From Panax quinquefolius (lineage: Eukaryota > Streptophyta > Magnoliopsida > Apiales > Araliaceae): a stretch of 64,000 nt of DNA. This document shows positions 11,804-25,226 of this stretch, in pieces. The notes under the pieces were generated by a model. It was not told where the DNA came from, ran no database searches, and worked only from the letters and a program-made list of their open reading frames with translations. A program made the translations under genes and the position numbers. The DNA is taken from NCBI GenBank assembly GCA_020205615.1, contig CM035171.1, forward strand, positions 4,074,267-4,138,266, read 5' to 3'. How positions within the stretch are numbered: the first letter of the stretch is position 1; every line of letters begins with the position of its first letter.

Positions 11804-14412
11804 TGTAAGACCCCGAAAATTTTTTAAATAAAAGGAATTTCCTTTATTTATTATTTTGAAATAGTAAGGTGGATTTGATTAATGTGGTTAGTTATGGGTA
11901 AAATGCGTAAATATTTCAAAATAAGCAAGTGGTTATAAAATATTCATTGTTGTCGGGGAATATTCGTTTGGTCGTGGAATATTCAAATGCTGTCGGGGAA
12001 TATTAAATGACGACGGTAGCTTGACCATGTGTGGGCCCCATAACTGAAAGCGATTGGATGAAGAAAGCGACAAATATAAGTTGGTTAAAAATAACGGCGT
12101 AGTTATTCTGCATTAAGACTCGTTGGAATACCCGGTGGTTAAAATACTGATGAATACGCGTGGTTGCGCTGAAGAAGCACACGGTATTGCACGCGATTGT
12201 TGAATTATTGATCCTTACGTAAGATGGCACTACTTTCAATAATTTTCACATGAATTATCGCTCAATATTTTATTTTATTGATTCAATAATTCTTTGCGTT
12301 GATATTTTATATTATTGTTGTTCAATAATAATTGTCACACTTGCAAAGATTTCCTATTATCGGATCAATAATTCATATTATTTGAATAATATTATTAGAT
12401 AACATTATTGGCAATGTCTAGAAAGTTCGCCTAAGGAGAGGTTTGGTCACCTAATTGCGGCGCCAGTGAGAGAGATCCTTATCGAAAGCCCCCTTTCTGA
12501 GGAGCTACTGGTTGTTCATAATTGTGATTTCGTAATATTATTTGTGAATAATTAATTATTGATATGATAAGAAAATATTTATAAATGATGGATTTATTTG
12601 TTTTATGTGGTTATAATTGAATGATTTAATGTTGAGGTGTTTTATCGGTAATTTTGTTTGAATGGAGGTATTAAAATCAAATCGAGTATTTTTACGATAT
12701 ATTGTGTGAGTTATAATTTTTAATCCGACCGTTGGATCGTTGTAATTTTTGGATATGTTATACATACATAAGTTGAGTATATGTCCACAAATTTTGAACC
12801 GTTAAAATGAACGAATGATTTGTTATGAATTTTAAGAGGTGGTGATTAGGAAATTAGGTTTATAATTGATTTTGGTGGAAAATTCTAGAATTGAGTGGGC
12901 CCCACTTGTGGTTGGTGAAAAAATGTGCTGAATTTTATTTCAAATGTGGTGGGTGGCAATAGTAGCGAGTAAAGCCATCGTAGCAGGTCAAGTCGCTTCT
13001 ACGGCTAACATTTTCCTATAAATAGAGGGCTAAGTTAGAATTGAAAATCACACCGTAAACAAGTTTTCTCTCTTCTCTCTCTATATTATTGAGCGTATTT
13101 TGTGAGTATTTAGATACTTTGAGAGTTCATTGTCAAAGACAAGTTTCATTCAAAGATCACTTCCGACCTTTCATTCAAGCATCGATTCTTTGAGGTAAGG
13201 GATGTTATTTTCTTCTCAAATGATATTAATTCTTCAATATCATTATCTTTGAAATATTGGTTGGTACTTTTTATCAAATTTGGAACTTTTTCATGTATCG
13301 GGGTTCTTATTCATGAGTTCTTATTCACGAAGTTACTATTCATGAGTTACTATTCACGAGTTCTTATTCACGAGTACTATTCATTAAGCGTGAAGATGTT
13401 TTTTTGTGGAATTTTTATCTTTTGGTGTTTGAGTTACTATTCACGTATCACGGACTATTCACGATATCAGACTATTCATTTACGAATCTGGCACTATTCA
13501 TAGAAAAATGAAAATATTTCTTTTCGTCAAAATATCTATTTTGGATACTAGCTTTGATTGTATCCATGTTTTGATCATTCTTGAATTTTACACCACTATG
13601 ATTATTTTGAGGTATTTTTGGACGTGGATAAAACCAAGTACGAATCCTTAATCCTTGTCATTTTGTTTCTTTGGATTCGTTTTTTAAAAATATTTTCATC
13701 ATCCTCGGTCTTAAATGATGATATTATTCAATATCTTTGGCACGTAGTGCAAAAGATGAATGATTTCTGAAGAATATCTTTGGCCCGTAGTGCAAAGATG
13801 AGCAGTGTTTAAATGAACATGACCGAGTGATGAATATCTTTGGCCTTTAGGTAAAAAGATGAATATTTGATTTGAGATGAATATTGATTGATGTTACTGA
13901 GGATAAAATATTGATGATGGATTCGTTAAATTCATAGATTATAGTAGATTTCATTCTCTACGTAACTCTTCTATGAATTATTATTTCACTCGCGAATATT
14001 GATCCGAAACTTGTTATCTATTGTATTCTATCGATTTTTTCTGTTGAAGACTAACGATAATTTGTTGTATATTATCTTAGTCATAATATTCTTTCTTGGG
14101 CTAGTTGAGCTCACCCTTTTCCTTGTTGTTCCATTTTTCTTCTCGGGAGGCGAGAATGTGGCAGTACTTAGTCGGGGTATGGAATGAAGGTTCTAGAGAG
14201 AGTTGTTTAGTAGTCCTCACCATTTTTATAAAATAATGTATCAATAATTATGATGGGGATTTATTTGCGAGTGGATATTGTCTAGATGACAATATCTATA
14301 TTTAAACTCAGAGTTTCTATGTTGTAATAATAAAGTTGTAGTTGTTTCTGTACCATGTATTTGGCGACTCAGAATGGGTTGGATGGAATGGACCTATTTT
14401 GGGGTCGTCACA
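11804..14412 (+). repeat. T1 3' LTR (class B)
   Basis: It starts TGTAAGACCCCG after a purine-rich tract (AAGGAGGGAGG) and ends GTCGTCACA beside the ACAAT duplication. It is colinear with the 5' LTR, including the GAATATTC cluster at 11958, TATAAATAG at 13017 and hairpin repeats at 13730-13865. Confidence 0.92.
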
Positions 14413-14689
14413 ACAATGACATAGTAATTCAATAAAACAAGTTCAAGAATTATTTAATCCATGAATTATTAACGTCCAAATTGTCAACATGACATTGTTT
14501 ATAGAGTAAAATTCAATAATGATCGGAAGAATATTTCCATGAAAAGATCTTTGGATGAAACGCAAAAATCTCGAGGATATTCTACTAATTTTATGGAGTA
14601 TAAGTCAAAGTTTTAACCAATTTGGGTATAATAAAGAATGGAATAACAAAAGAAATCACCATGCATGCGGTATTTTGCATAGGCGAGGT

Positions 14690-15060
14690 TATTCCAACAG
14701 AATAATAATAACGGAACCTGTGTCGTGAAATTCACACGCACCAAGCGGGATGTTCCAACAGAATAATAAAGATGAAACCGGATCCGGTGTAAAACACACG
14801 AGATAGGATATTCCAACAGAATGATAAAGAGCGGAACCGGTCGGTGTAAAACACATGCATGAGGATGTTCCAACGAGAATAATAAAAAAGCGGAACTGTG
14901 TCGGTGTAAAACACATGCAGACAGGATGTTCCAATGAGAATAATAGAAGAATGTCACCAAGTATAGGGGATTAAGCGTATCTGAGTTATTCCAATGTAAT
15001 AAATAAGAATGGAATAACATAAGGATTTCACCAAGTATAGGGTATGCAGATATACATGTT
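14690..15060 (-). repeat. 58-60-bp tandem repeats in T0 LTR leader (class A module)
   Basis: About six imperfect units of 57-61 bases, each with GATGTTCCAAC, AGAATAATAAA, CGGAACC and GTGTAAAACACA. The same module occurs at 38570-38900 (opposite strand), 50040-50300 and 56830-57180. It lies downstream of the LTR TATA box in each case, so it belongs to the transcribed leader. The unit length near a multiple of three creates long false reading frames. Confidence 0.85.
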
Positions 15061-16017
15061 ATGTATAGGGTATACCACTTTTACAAAGTTATTCCAATGA
15101 ATAATAGTGAATGGAATAATGTAAGTTCTCTTCAAGAAGAAAGAATAACACCCTCTACAGTATAAGGCTGAATATAGAAGTAGTGAAGTAGCGAGAATAC
15201 TCTTCTTCTTTCTATAATTTTCTCTATAAGCTTCTCTCTATAATTTTCTCTCTGTAGTTTCAATGAATTCGTAAAGAAAATAATGAAGAATGAAAGCTTT
15301 ATTTATAGAAAAATGGAATGCGATAAGAATTAATCCATGAACTATCCAGATTGATTTACTTTAATCGACGGATCCATATTTAAAGAAAAATCTTTTAAAT
15401 AAAATATAATATATTCTATTTATATAAAAACATTTTACTACTGCAAACACTATGCAATACTACGCAAAATAAAATATAATATATTCTATTTATAGAATAA
15501 CTTTAATAAAAGATTCTTTTTTATAAAAAGATGTTTCGCTTTTATTACGTTAATAATACGAATAAAACAAAACGTCATTATCATTATAATAATTCATATT
15601 ATTAATCTAATAATAATGGAATCGGTGGTGACTTTCACATAAGATCAATAATCAATCTGGTGTCTTACTAACTATGCAACCACACGTATTCATCGCATTT
15701 TTACTACTGAAAGTAGTTCAACAAGAACTACCGGTAAAACTTCCGCCGTTATTTCAATAAAATATTTTTGTCGTTTTCTCAATCCCGACAATAATTACAT
15801 TATAGGGTCCACCAATGATTGAGTAGTTATACGAATATTCCTGCTAAACCGAATATTCTAAAACCAATCGAATATAATATAACCACTTGCATACTTTGCA
15901 AAATTTATAAATACTACCCACAACTATAATATTATCTTAAATTCACACCATAATATTAAAAAATTATTTCAACAAAATTTAAATCTTTATTGATAAAATC
16001 TGGGGTCTCACATTCAT

Positions 16018-16240
16018 TAGTTTGGACGATAACAAATTAACGTCCGTTTATTTTTTTTAACGAAATGACTCAATTTCAAAATAATAATAAGTTTAGTGAT
16101 ATAATTTAAAAAATTAAAAGTTCAATGGTGTAATCACTAAAACAAGTCAACTACACTAACTATTTTATTAGTTTTTCCTAATTTTAGCCCAATTGTTTTG
16201 ACAAGGACGTAGCAGTAAGATTTTAGCCTAACTAGGTCTT
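16018..16240. repeat. Right arm of TIR element plus a direct copy of its inverted repeat
   Basis: After the TTCAT duplication the sequence resumes the interrupted element (TAGTTTGGACGATAAC). A second copy of its 5196-5300 arm follows, about 16050-16160, including ATGACTCAATTTCAAAAT, AATTAAAAGTT and AATGGTGTAATCA. The element therefore holds three related arms, one inverted and two direct. Confidence 0.6.
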
Positions 16241-16989
16241 GTTATAATTTTTTTTAATAATAATAATAAAATGATTACACAATTAAAATATTATTGATAA
16301 TAAGAATATGCATTGCAATAGAAAATGTATGAAAAATATGATAGGATGGTAGTAATGATGATTGTAAGAATATGAATGGGAAAAATAATTAGAAGTGAAT
16401 CTGTTTCCTAGCTGATTTTAGTGGTACAGTAATAATAAAAAAATTCCAAAGTTTTTGGGTTGAAGGACTTAAAAAATAATAAATAAATGAATGGTATTTG
16501 GTGATCATTAAGTTTTTCTAATTTGTCACGTTCAATGGGAGGAAACAAGAATGATGCAGAAAGAAAGCATCATGTAATGTTCCGGCAGCAACACCTGTTC
16601 TATTCTATTCAATATTACAAGAAAATTCAAATCAATCGAACAAAAATAACATAAAAGTCTTTTAAGTAATCAAAGTGAAGAAACATAAAAGAGAGAGAAT
16701 GATGATGATGATGATCATCAATAAACAACTAGGGAAGAAAGAAAAAAGAGAGCACAGCCCATTAATTCCCAAATAACACCTGTACACCAACTCTCTCCTC
16801 TCTTTACTAATGGATCCACATCATAAGCATTATAGGCAATAGTGAAACAACAGCAAAAACTCAATCCAATTGCTCTCTATTCGAGCCTGTACGTTAATTT
16901 ATAAACTGGTTACTGAAATATGAAGGTTGAGAATGTAATTAACCACCCCGGTCGGTGGTCATGTCTGTCGATCAGTCCGTCCGTCCTTC

Positions 16990-19900
16990 CTATTCATGTA
17001 ATGTCTCAGATTGTTCTACCTTGATTTCCATCTCAGCTGAACCACAACTCTCCTTCATAGATTCAATTTCCATACTAGCTGTGCGGGTCTTCCTGTTTCT
17101 ATGATCCTGCAAAGACAATACAAAATTATCGGATGATATGAGTTCTAGCCCCCAAATCCCAGTTGGTGCAATTGTAATTGTTCATCATAATATTCAACAT
17201 CATCAAAGTGATTAAAAAATAAACAAAGAATGAGTTTGAGGGCACAAAAAGATTGCATTTTTAGGATTGAAAACATGAATTTTTGAATAATTGATTGATA
17301 AAAGGATGCAAAGCCCAATAATATATAATGTGTTGTATTTGTACCTAAACCCTACATTAAACAAGGGCACAATGGGTTAGCATGAAACAATACACAATTC
17401 GTCTTCTTTTATTATAATCTTCATTTTTGTGTATGTGAAATTTATATAGTTATGTAGCCACAATGTTAACAATAAGCTAGACTAGATGATTCTGGAATTC
17501 ATAAAATCATTACGATTCATCCAGACTTCTCGGGTATTCAAAAACAGCTGCCATCAAGATTTTCCAGAATCAAAACATGAATAAGGATTTTCTTTAAGAA
17601 GTTATTTGACATGGTGGCAGAGGTTGAGGAGAGAGCACATGCATTACACTCGATCAGGTGAAGGCCCCAAAGACTTTAGGTTGTGGGATACAGCGTCAAT
17701 TCACGTGAGAGAGAAAATAGAATATCCCTAGAGTGATATTGCAGTCTATGTATGAGACTGACACTGGTATCAGGAGCAACTTCAGTTGGCATTATACCTT
17801 CATCTCAGACTAGAATTCATTATAATGTCTAAATGAGGTTAATGATGTAGCACAAAAGACAGAACTTCAATGAATTATAGTTGAACCAGTTACTCGCATG
17901 ATAGGCAGTCTCTCTAGAAGCACATACGTAGAGTGTTGACAACAGACCACTTTGATGGTGATTGTTCTCCCAAGGGACCATAATGCCTCTCTCAGTTATA
18001 GAAAGGCTTAGGCGTTGGCGTGCCTGAGTGGTGGGATGATGGACAAAAATTTTAACTACATTTTGACTATAGCAACTGAAAGAAATACCAAGTCAAGTCC
18101 CAGAAAAGGCATCCCTTTGCAACACCAATTTTGTGGCACCAAGCTTTGGGGAGCATAATGGCCCCCTAGCCCAGAGGCCAAGCTGAAACCAAAGCTAACT
18201 GGGAGCAAAGAGTTTGCCCACAATTTTGGCCAAGACTCAATTATCAGCAGGCAAACGAGATACCAAGGTCCCGAGCGGAGCACTTCAACCCATCGTGATT
18301 CCAATGTTGTGGCACCAACTTTGGGGAGCTTCTTGGCCCTTACCCAAGCTTATAAAGAGGGAGCAAAGATTTTTTTTTCCATGATTCTCATGGGTCAAAG
18401 AATTATCAGAGTATCCAGACACTGGAATATACCTTGTGGGGGACTTGGGAGCTTCTAGAGAACATAGGTTATTATTGTACTTATGCTGAGGAGCTCTACA
18501 AGTGCTATTGTGGAATAGTCCATATATTTGTGTGAAGCCTATGGAAAATTTAACTTAAGCATGTCAGTCCTTCAGGACTAGGCTTTCTGGTGGTAATCAC
18601 TAAACTGATCTGGGGCATTAGTCATGACATGTTTTGCATGAATTTGGGCTTTATGTGGTATGCGACTATTGATTCTTGTTAATAGTTACATGTTAATTTT
18701 ATTATTTTAAATGTAAAAAACTGCATAAATCAAAAAACGAAGAAAGAAAAAAAAGAGGAAAACAGCAACAAGTAAATAGAGAACATTCACTCTAGGTCAG
18801 AAATTGATCAACACCTCACGATAAGGGAAATCATCGGCTTCGAGCATCCGAACAACCTGACTCATTTTTGGTCGTTTCTCTGAGTCAGGATCAACACACC
18901 TAAGTGCAACCAGAAGTGCACGTTTTAGAGCTCGTGTTGGGGGTTTAGTTTCAAGGTTTGGATCCACTACTTCCTCAGCTCTTCTACTCGCAACCATCAT
19001 TTTCAGCCATTCAACAAGGTTAACCTGCCATGAGCATAAGAAGTTACTAGTAGCAGTTGCAGACAACCAATACGTTGAGATATGAGTATTTACTCCAAAG
19101 TCCAAACCCTAGAGAGTAATACGCAGACACAGAGAGACATAAAACACTTCTCTGAAATAGTGGAGATAACCAGTAATGACTTAGCACCTCATTAGCACCC
19201 CGACCATAGTCCACAGGGTCCCTTCCAGTAACTGATTCTAGCAGGAGGACCCCAAAACTATAAATATCACTCTTTTCATTTAACAAACCGGTGTTGGCAT
19301 ATTCTGGAGCCACGTAACTGCAAATGATGTATAAAACTGATGTTTGAGTATGAAAACAAAGTGAAGCTCCCATTCAAAAAAGGGGAAAAGACTAAGTCAC
19401 AGATGTGATAAAAAAAATGGAATCACATACATACCCAAATGTTCCCATTACTCTGGTAGTTATGTGACTTTCTCCTGAATCCAAGAGCTTGGCCAATCCA
19501 AAATCAGAAACTTTCGAATTGAATTCATGATCAATCAGAATATTGCTAGATTTTATATCACGGTGAATAACTTTTGGTTCAATAGCTTCATGCAAGTAGG
19601 CAAGCCTGCAAAATGTGACGGTGACACCAAGTTTTCAGATGCTTCAAGTGATGTAAAATTATCAACATACAGGACCTCAACAATTTAATTTGCACACTGT
19701 AACTTTATAGATATACTGGATTCTTTTAACAGAAATTAAAAATTGACCATAATGTAGAAATAGCTTGCTATTTAGATTGGTCGAATAGGCTTATGATAAT
19801 GTCCAGGATTGAAGTGTAAGAAAATTGCTAAAAAGTGAAACAAGTGATAGCACAATTAAACCGAACTTCATAAAATTTTGTATTAAATAGGCAGCGTTAA

Positions 19901-21133
19901 ATGTTGAAGCAATTAGTCGAAGATTTACGTACGCTTTTGCAGTACCAAGTACGACCTTCATACGTGCATCCCAAGTAAGGATACCATGTTGGCGCATGGC
20001 CCCATGAAGCCATTGTTCCAAATTTCCATTATTCACATATTCATATACTAGCATCCTGCATAGTTAAGAAAAAGAACAAACATCAACGATGGAAATAAGA
20101 GTTGAGGTCAAAATTTAGGATGATGAAGGAAAATGATTAACTCAAACTTAAAAGTACTTGTTCGGAAATACCATTTTCGGGAAATATTGCGGTGACAAAG
20201 AAAATTTAGCGTACATTAGAAGGAAATTAAAAGCTAACCAATAAATTACAAAACTGAAGCTTACCTGTGAACCCCTTCTATGCAATATCCCAGAAGTCGT
20301 ACAAGATTCTTATGACGAACATGACCTATAGCCTCCACTTCGACTCTAAATTCCCTCTCAGCCTGCCCCCTATACATCAAATCATTACTCAATCACAAAA
20401 GACATTTCAATAAAGCAACACTAGAGGCAAAAAATGGATTTCCAAAGATTGCAAGCCTTTTATCCTATACTCACATATTATTAAGAAGCTTCTTCACCGC
20501 TACTTCAGTCCCATTGATTAGTACACCACGATAAACAACTCCATATCCACCCTCCCCAATCACATTTTCTGCTGAGAAACGATTGGTAGCAAGCTGAAGA
20601 TCTCTAAGAGTAAACCAATGACCCCACCCAAGATGCGACATTTCTGGCAAACCAATTAAAGGAGAGGCCATTCCAATTCCATATGACGGCTGCTTCCGGA
20701 CAGTCCCAGAACTTCCTTCTTCCCCTGAATGTGAACTACATGCCCTCTCGTGACAATACATCGAACTGCACTGACTGATGTTATCAGCGTCACTGGATTT
20801 ACTCATACCTAGATGCACTGACATCTTCTCAGAATTCTTATCGCTTGATTTATCATTAACTGTAACAACTGAACTTTCTGGATGATTATTGAGATTTTGA
20901 ACCCCTACTCTGTCAACCTTGATATCTTTTGCGACATTGGGTATTTGAGAAAGGGTGTTTTTGTTTTTGTTCAGGGTTCTTTTAGATTTTCTTCGAAATG
21001 TGACCCACATCGATAAGATACAAAGAATCAGCACTATAAATGCAACAACGCATATGCCAATCACAACCCATAATTTCATGCCCAAAAATGATGTCTTCTT
21101 CGTCAGATCTTTATTTAAACTCCCGGATGACAT
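16990..21133 (-). CDS. Receptor-like Ser/Thr protein kinase, At2g42960/At3g59110 type
   Basis: Seven coding exons join in frame: 20475-21133, 20265-20369, 19933-20055, 19435-19605, 19188-19317, 18815-19024 and 16990-17106, giving 504 residues. The start is the first ATG ([10 protein letters not shown]). There is a short N-terminus without signal peptide, one membrane segment at about residues 21-45 followed by basic RRKSKR, a Ser-rich linker, then the kinase domain. Visible are GEGGYG (193-198), VAVKK lysine 214, HRD 310-312 with RD arginine, DFG 330-332 and APE 356-358, so all catalytic residues are present. Without an extracellular domain it belongs to the small-ectodomain kinases that act at the plasma membrane; the substrate is unknown. 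The last exon lies beyond a 1.7-kb intron. Reading through its donor would instead add GVLINF-like residues and stop at 18797. The long last intron contains a partial direct duplication. Confidence 0.95.
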
Positions 21134-22210
21134 TTTGGTGATCGAATATGGGATAAAAAAATTGTGCACTGACCTCTTAAGTTTTCTGCAAAGTTAATCC
21201 ATTGCCTCCTGGATGGATCCCAATAACATGTCAAATAACCATACAAGAATCCAAATGGCAAACACATCCATTTTTTTTGAAAAATGCCCATATGTAATTC
21301 TCAAGAGTTGTCATCGCAGATACAAAAACAAGTTGGTCACCATTCCAATTCAAGGAATAATGAGAGAACATCTACTTAATTCCAGTGTGGGAAAGAAACG
21401 AAATTACTCCTATAATTTATGCCCTTTATTTGGCCAAATCAACAAATCAATTGGGTAAGATAGTAGCACATCCCAATGCACTAAAGAACTTTTGTGCATA
21501 CAATTTATGAGAACAGTGATCTGAACCCCAAAACAGATACCCTTCCACTCATTTTTCAAAGCAAGTAAACCCCATTTTGGTTCAGTAATGCATAATTAAA
21601 ACGCAACACAAATTTAACCAACATGTCAATATATCAGCACCAATTAAAATCACGAATCTAAACCTTGGAAAATGAGGACAAAAATGTAAATCAAATAAAA
21701 AGTCCATCGAGACAGAGAGAGAAGTTACCTTGACAATGATCTAAACCTAAAAACCTTAATTTCTTCCTCGAGAACCCAACGCAGCAGATAAAAAGCCTCT
21801 TTTTCGAATCAATGGAGACGGTATAAGAGTAAATAAGCCAATGCAGACTTGAAATTCGAAATCCCAGCAAAGAACAGTTCCAGAGGAGTAGTTTAGAAGT
21901 AGAATAACCTATGCCCTGAAGTGGGCCAATTAGAATTGGGAAAATGAATAAAGAAATTGCTAAAAGAAGGACAGACAAAAATATAATCTTTGAGGGGGCA
22001 ACTGTAGAGAGAGAAAGTGAGTGTGTGTGTTTTTAATGGTGGGGAAGATTTGAGAAGGGTTCATAAAGAAAAACAGAGGTGGGTAAAATGGGTTGGTGGG
22101 GTTGTGTGAATATGGAAGATTGAGGGACCTTTTGAAAGCTGGAGAGAAAGAAAGCTTGGTTTGCAATGGAGGAAAACCCAAGGGAGAGAATAGTAAAGGG
22201 AAAGCAAAAA
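21134..22210 (-). other. 5' leader and promoter region of the receptor-like kinase
   Basis: A probable leader intron runs from a donor AAG|GTAACTTC at about 21728 to an acceptor TTTGCAG at about 21187. The upstream leader exon (about 21729-22170) is rich in GA/CT and includes a short GT run at 22020-22031. No other gene is supported here. Confidence 0.5.
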
Positions 22211-22229
22211 TGAGGGTGAGGTGATCAGA

Positions 22230-23614
22230 TGTGGACTAGGAGACTCTTCGATTTATATTTTTAAAACGGAGAGGATACTTTATTCACCAGATGTGGCATT
22301 TATATCTGGGTAAGAAAAATTGATGGAAAAAAAAGTGAAAATCCCTACAAAGGAAAAGAGCATATAATAAACCTATGAACTGGATAGAGAGAGACGTACA
22401 GAAGAATGTCAGTCAACTCAATAGGAGGAGGGAACTATCCAAAATCTAGCTAGCTGTGATTACACGGAAAATCTTGGATTATTCGTAATTAAGAGAAATA
22501 ATACAAAACAAAAATACATACTACTCCAATGAAAATAATTTCGAACGTTAGATCATTACACGCTCCACCCTGTAAAATCCACTGACAACTGTGATGGTGC
22601 TCTTCTTTTCTTTTTATCCTTATATTTGTGTTATTTGAAATATTTTTTTTTAAAAAAAACAATACTTATACTCCCCTACCTAGTGCTCATGAAGCTGTCT
22701 GTTTACATTCAATATAAATCTTTCTTTCTAAGTTTAAGACTAAAATAATTTTTGAAAAAACAAATAATTCATTAATATTTCCATCTATATTCAATAGTCC
22801 CCAATATTCATGAAAAAATAAATATTTTTAAATAAAATTAGACTCTCTTTTTGTATGGAATGTGGAATTTAAAAGAAAGTCAAGAGATTTAAGATTCTAT
22901 GTGATTAATTAAACAATTTTATCAATTGTAAATAATAGATACACAATCTATTAGTAATTCATTTCAAATCCTTAATTTATTCTTAATTTTTTTTTTACAT
23001 GGCATGTTGTTATTAAATGGTGTAAACTACAAATTTACATATCATCCTTATATAATATATTCTATATTTTTATGTAATTTTTTTATATACATGAATGATT
23101 CATTTAAATTTATTTTATTTTATCGCATACACTTTCATTCAATTTTATCAAATATTTGTCGATATTTATATTATTTTTTATTTTTTTATCAAGTTATAAA
23201 AATTTCATTAGGACGCATGCATGTTGATGCCCCAATTAATTTCAGGAGGACGGTGCTCTGTTTTATTTACGTGTATATTCAAATAATAACATACCTTAGT
23301 GCTGATCCACTAAAAAAACTAGCAACAAAAAATATACTAGTACTATTTGATCCATAAAATCTTCGATGTGATTATAAAATTAAGCCCGATAGTTATAAAA
23401 GTTTTATTACTAATGTAAGATTGACTTTGACTAAGCCAAATATGTTCAAAAATTTAATGCAACGGATCTCAAGGGTAATAGAGTAAATGAACATAACTAA
23501 GCCACCAAGTAGGAACTAAGAGATAGAAAAATACTTAATTATATAAAAAGCCTAAGAGAGAGACTTTATTATTATTATATAATAATAATATAAAAATGTG
23601 TCATTTTTATATTA

Positions 23615-23651
<37 letters not shown>

Positions 23652-25170
23652 GAGGCTTTGATGTGAAGCATAGCTTTTAAACTTTACAATAAAGTATGTC
23701 TGAAACAAATCCTTTTCAATCTTTTTTAAAACTGGAGAAATACGAGTATATATTAGTAGTAATTAATTAATTAGGTAAATGGTAGTAGTAGTAATTGAGT
23801 TGTGTTATCTATATTGTACTATTAACGGATTAACCAAAGTAATTGGGCCCCGCGTCACGAATTTATTGGCCTAAATTTAAGGTTGTTGATGGGTGATTCT
23901 AGCCGTGTAATCTGTCTAGCTTGTGACGTACGTACTTCTAGGCCTACGCTAGCACTTTGTACTTGTTCTATAGTAGCAAAACCATGCACGTGCACAACAT
24001 AAAAGTCACGTGGAGGGATTATTAGATTATCCTAGACTTTAGATTTGATAAAATTAATCCCACCTCACGGACCAACCAAACTCACCTACATTTTTATTTC
24101 AAAAGTCAAATTCAACTATTTAAGTCGATTAATCCAATTCACTACAAAATAAAAAAATCAATAGTTAAATTCAACTATTTTAAAATAAAATATTGCTTCT
24201 AGTTCTATTTATTATGCCTTTCAATCACACTTTTTTTTTTTTTTTTTTTTGTCTCACACTCATTATTTTTCTTTTCAAATTGATTGCTTATGTTCTTTCA
24301 ATTTAATATTTATTTATCGTAACATTTATATGATCAAATTGAATTTTGCATGTGTTAATTATTAACTACTCGTGATACTTGAATGTAAACAAGTTATTAT
24401 ATTTTCTTAGTGATTTAATTAGATTCTTTACGAATGATGATATCAGATCATTCAAAATTATTTTGTCAATAAAATAAAAGTAAATTATAAATGGTTGTTA
24501 GTTTGTGAATAAGCAACATTAAAAAAGCTAAAATAATTAGTGAATTAATGTTTTTTTTATAATTGATGTCATATTAATTAATTGAAACTATTTATTTAGT
24601 TAAAAAAAAAAAAAAAAAAGAGACATGTATTATCTAGTTGTTAATACTCTTGGATGTTGTTTAGAAATAATAGAGCCAATGAATGATCAAACAATTGTTT
24701 TTTTTATTCGAATTTGAATCGATAAGAAGACGAAATTGAAAATTGGATTTAAGTTTATTTTTTTAATTTGAAATTTAAGTAAAAAATATTAACTATTATA
24801 TTAAGTAATATTAAATAAATTTACAACAATTTTGTTATTGGGATGTTTTAGGCACGCCAATTATCCAATTTTTTTGATTGATTCCCATTCCCTGGTTTGT
24901 ACTAAACACCCCGACTCTACACCATTAATTTTCAAATTACTATTTGTCTCTCCTTGTCAGAAAAAATAAAATCATTTACATTACAATAAGTTTTTTTTTT
25001 AAATGCAAAGATTTTGAAAATAAAAGTATATAGATAAAAGCTCATGGGTCCAGGGCCAGACCCTCACTATTATGGCCGAATAAAAGTTGAAGCTTTTAAC
25101 TCCAATCCTTTTTTGACTTAGCCCAATCACGACCCAACCCATTTTTAACAGCCCAAAACAGGCAATTTAT
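22230..25170. other. AT-rich intergenic region, no gene seen
   Basis: Very AT-rich DNA with poly-T (24229-24251) and poly-A (24602-24619) runs and a TTA microsatellite. No protein-like reading frame or element end was recognised. The frame at 23004-23357 is a hydrophobic AT-rich artefact. Confidence 0.6.
23567..23651. repeat. TTA/TAA microsatellite forming a long hairpin
   Basis: A TAATAATAATATAAAAATG block is followed after TGT by CATTTTTATATTATATTATT and then (TTA)n, so the two halves are inverted copies with a 3-base loop. Confidence 0.75.
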
Positions 25171-25226
25171 TTCCTTGCCACCTTGGATGCTTTCTTTGTT
25201 GTCTGAGAGAGAGGAGCCGGAGAGAG

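Larger units (their letters stand above)
6098..14412 (+). mobile_element. T1: Ty3/gypsy LTR retrotransposon with both LTRs
   Basis: It begins TGTAAGACTC and ends GTCGTCACA, flanked by ACAAT at 6093-6097 and 14413-14417. The host sequence on either side, GATGATGACAAT|GACATAG, matches uninterrupted versions in T2 at about 49765 and 56565, so the insertion point is exact. Order: 5' LTR 6098-8700, PBS 8704-8714, gag remnants, protease-RT-RNase H-integrase remnants, polypurine tract about 11791-11802, 3' LTR 11804-14412. The interior is only about 3.1 kb, short for a gypsy gag-pol, because most of RT and integrase is missing. It cannot encode its own mobility. Confidence 0.92.
5308..16012 (-). mobile_element. 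T0: solo LTR (gypsy, class A), minus orientation, split by T1
   Basis: The segment begins TGTGACGCCCC and ends GGGGTCTCACA, and is flanked on both sides by TTCAT (5303-5307 and 16013-16017), a 5-bp target duplication. With T1 removed (6098-14412 plus one ACAAT copy) it is about 2.4 kb and aligns with the T2 LTRs read in the same direction. It has no PBS or coding, so it is best read as a solo LTR left by LTR-LTR recombination. A minus-strand TATA box (TATAAATAA) lies at 15299-15307, and the 58-60-bp leader repeats at 14690-15060. Confidence 0.85.

Noticed and set aside
14613..15020. Long minus-strand frames with repeated CWNI...CVLHR peptides (also near 38557-39041, 49965-50290, 56815-57259)
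   Set aside because: They arise because the 57-60-base LTR leader repeat is close to a multiple of three. They occur in several frames at once and have no protein family features.
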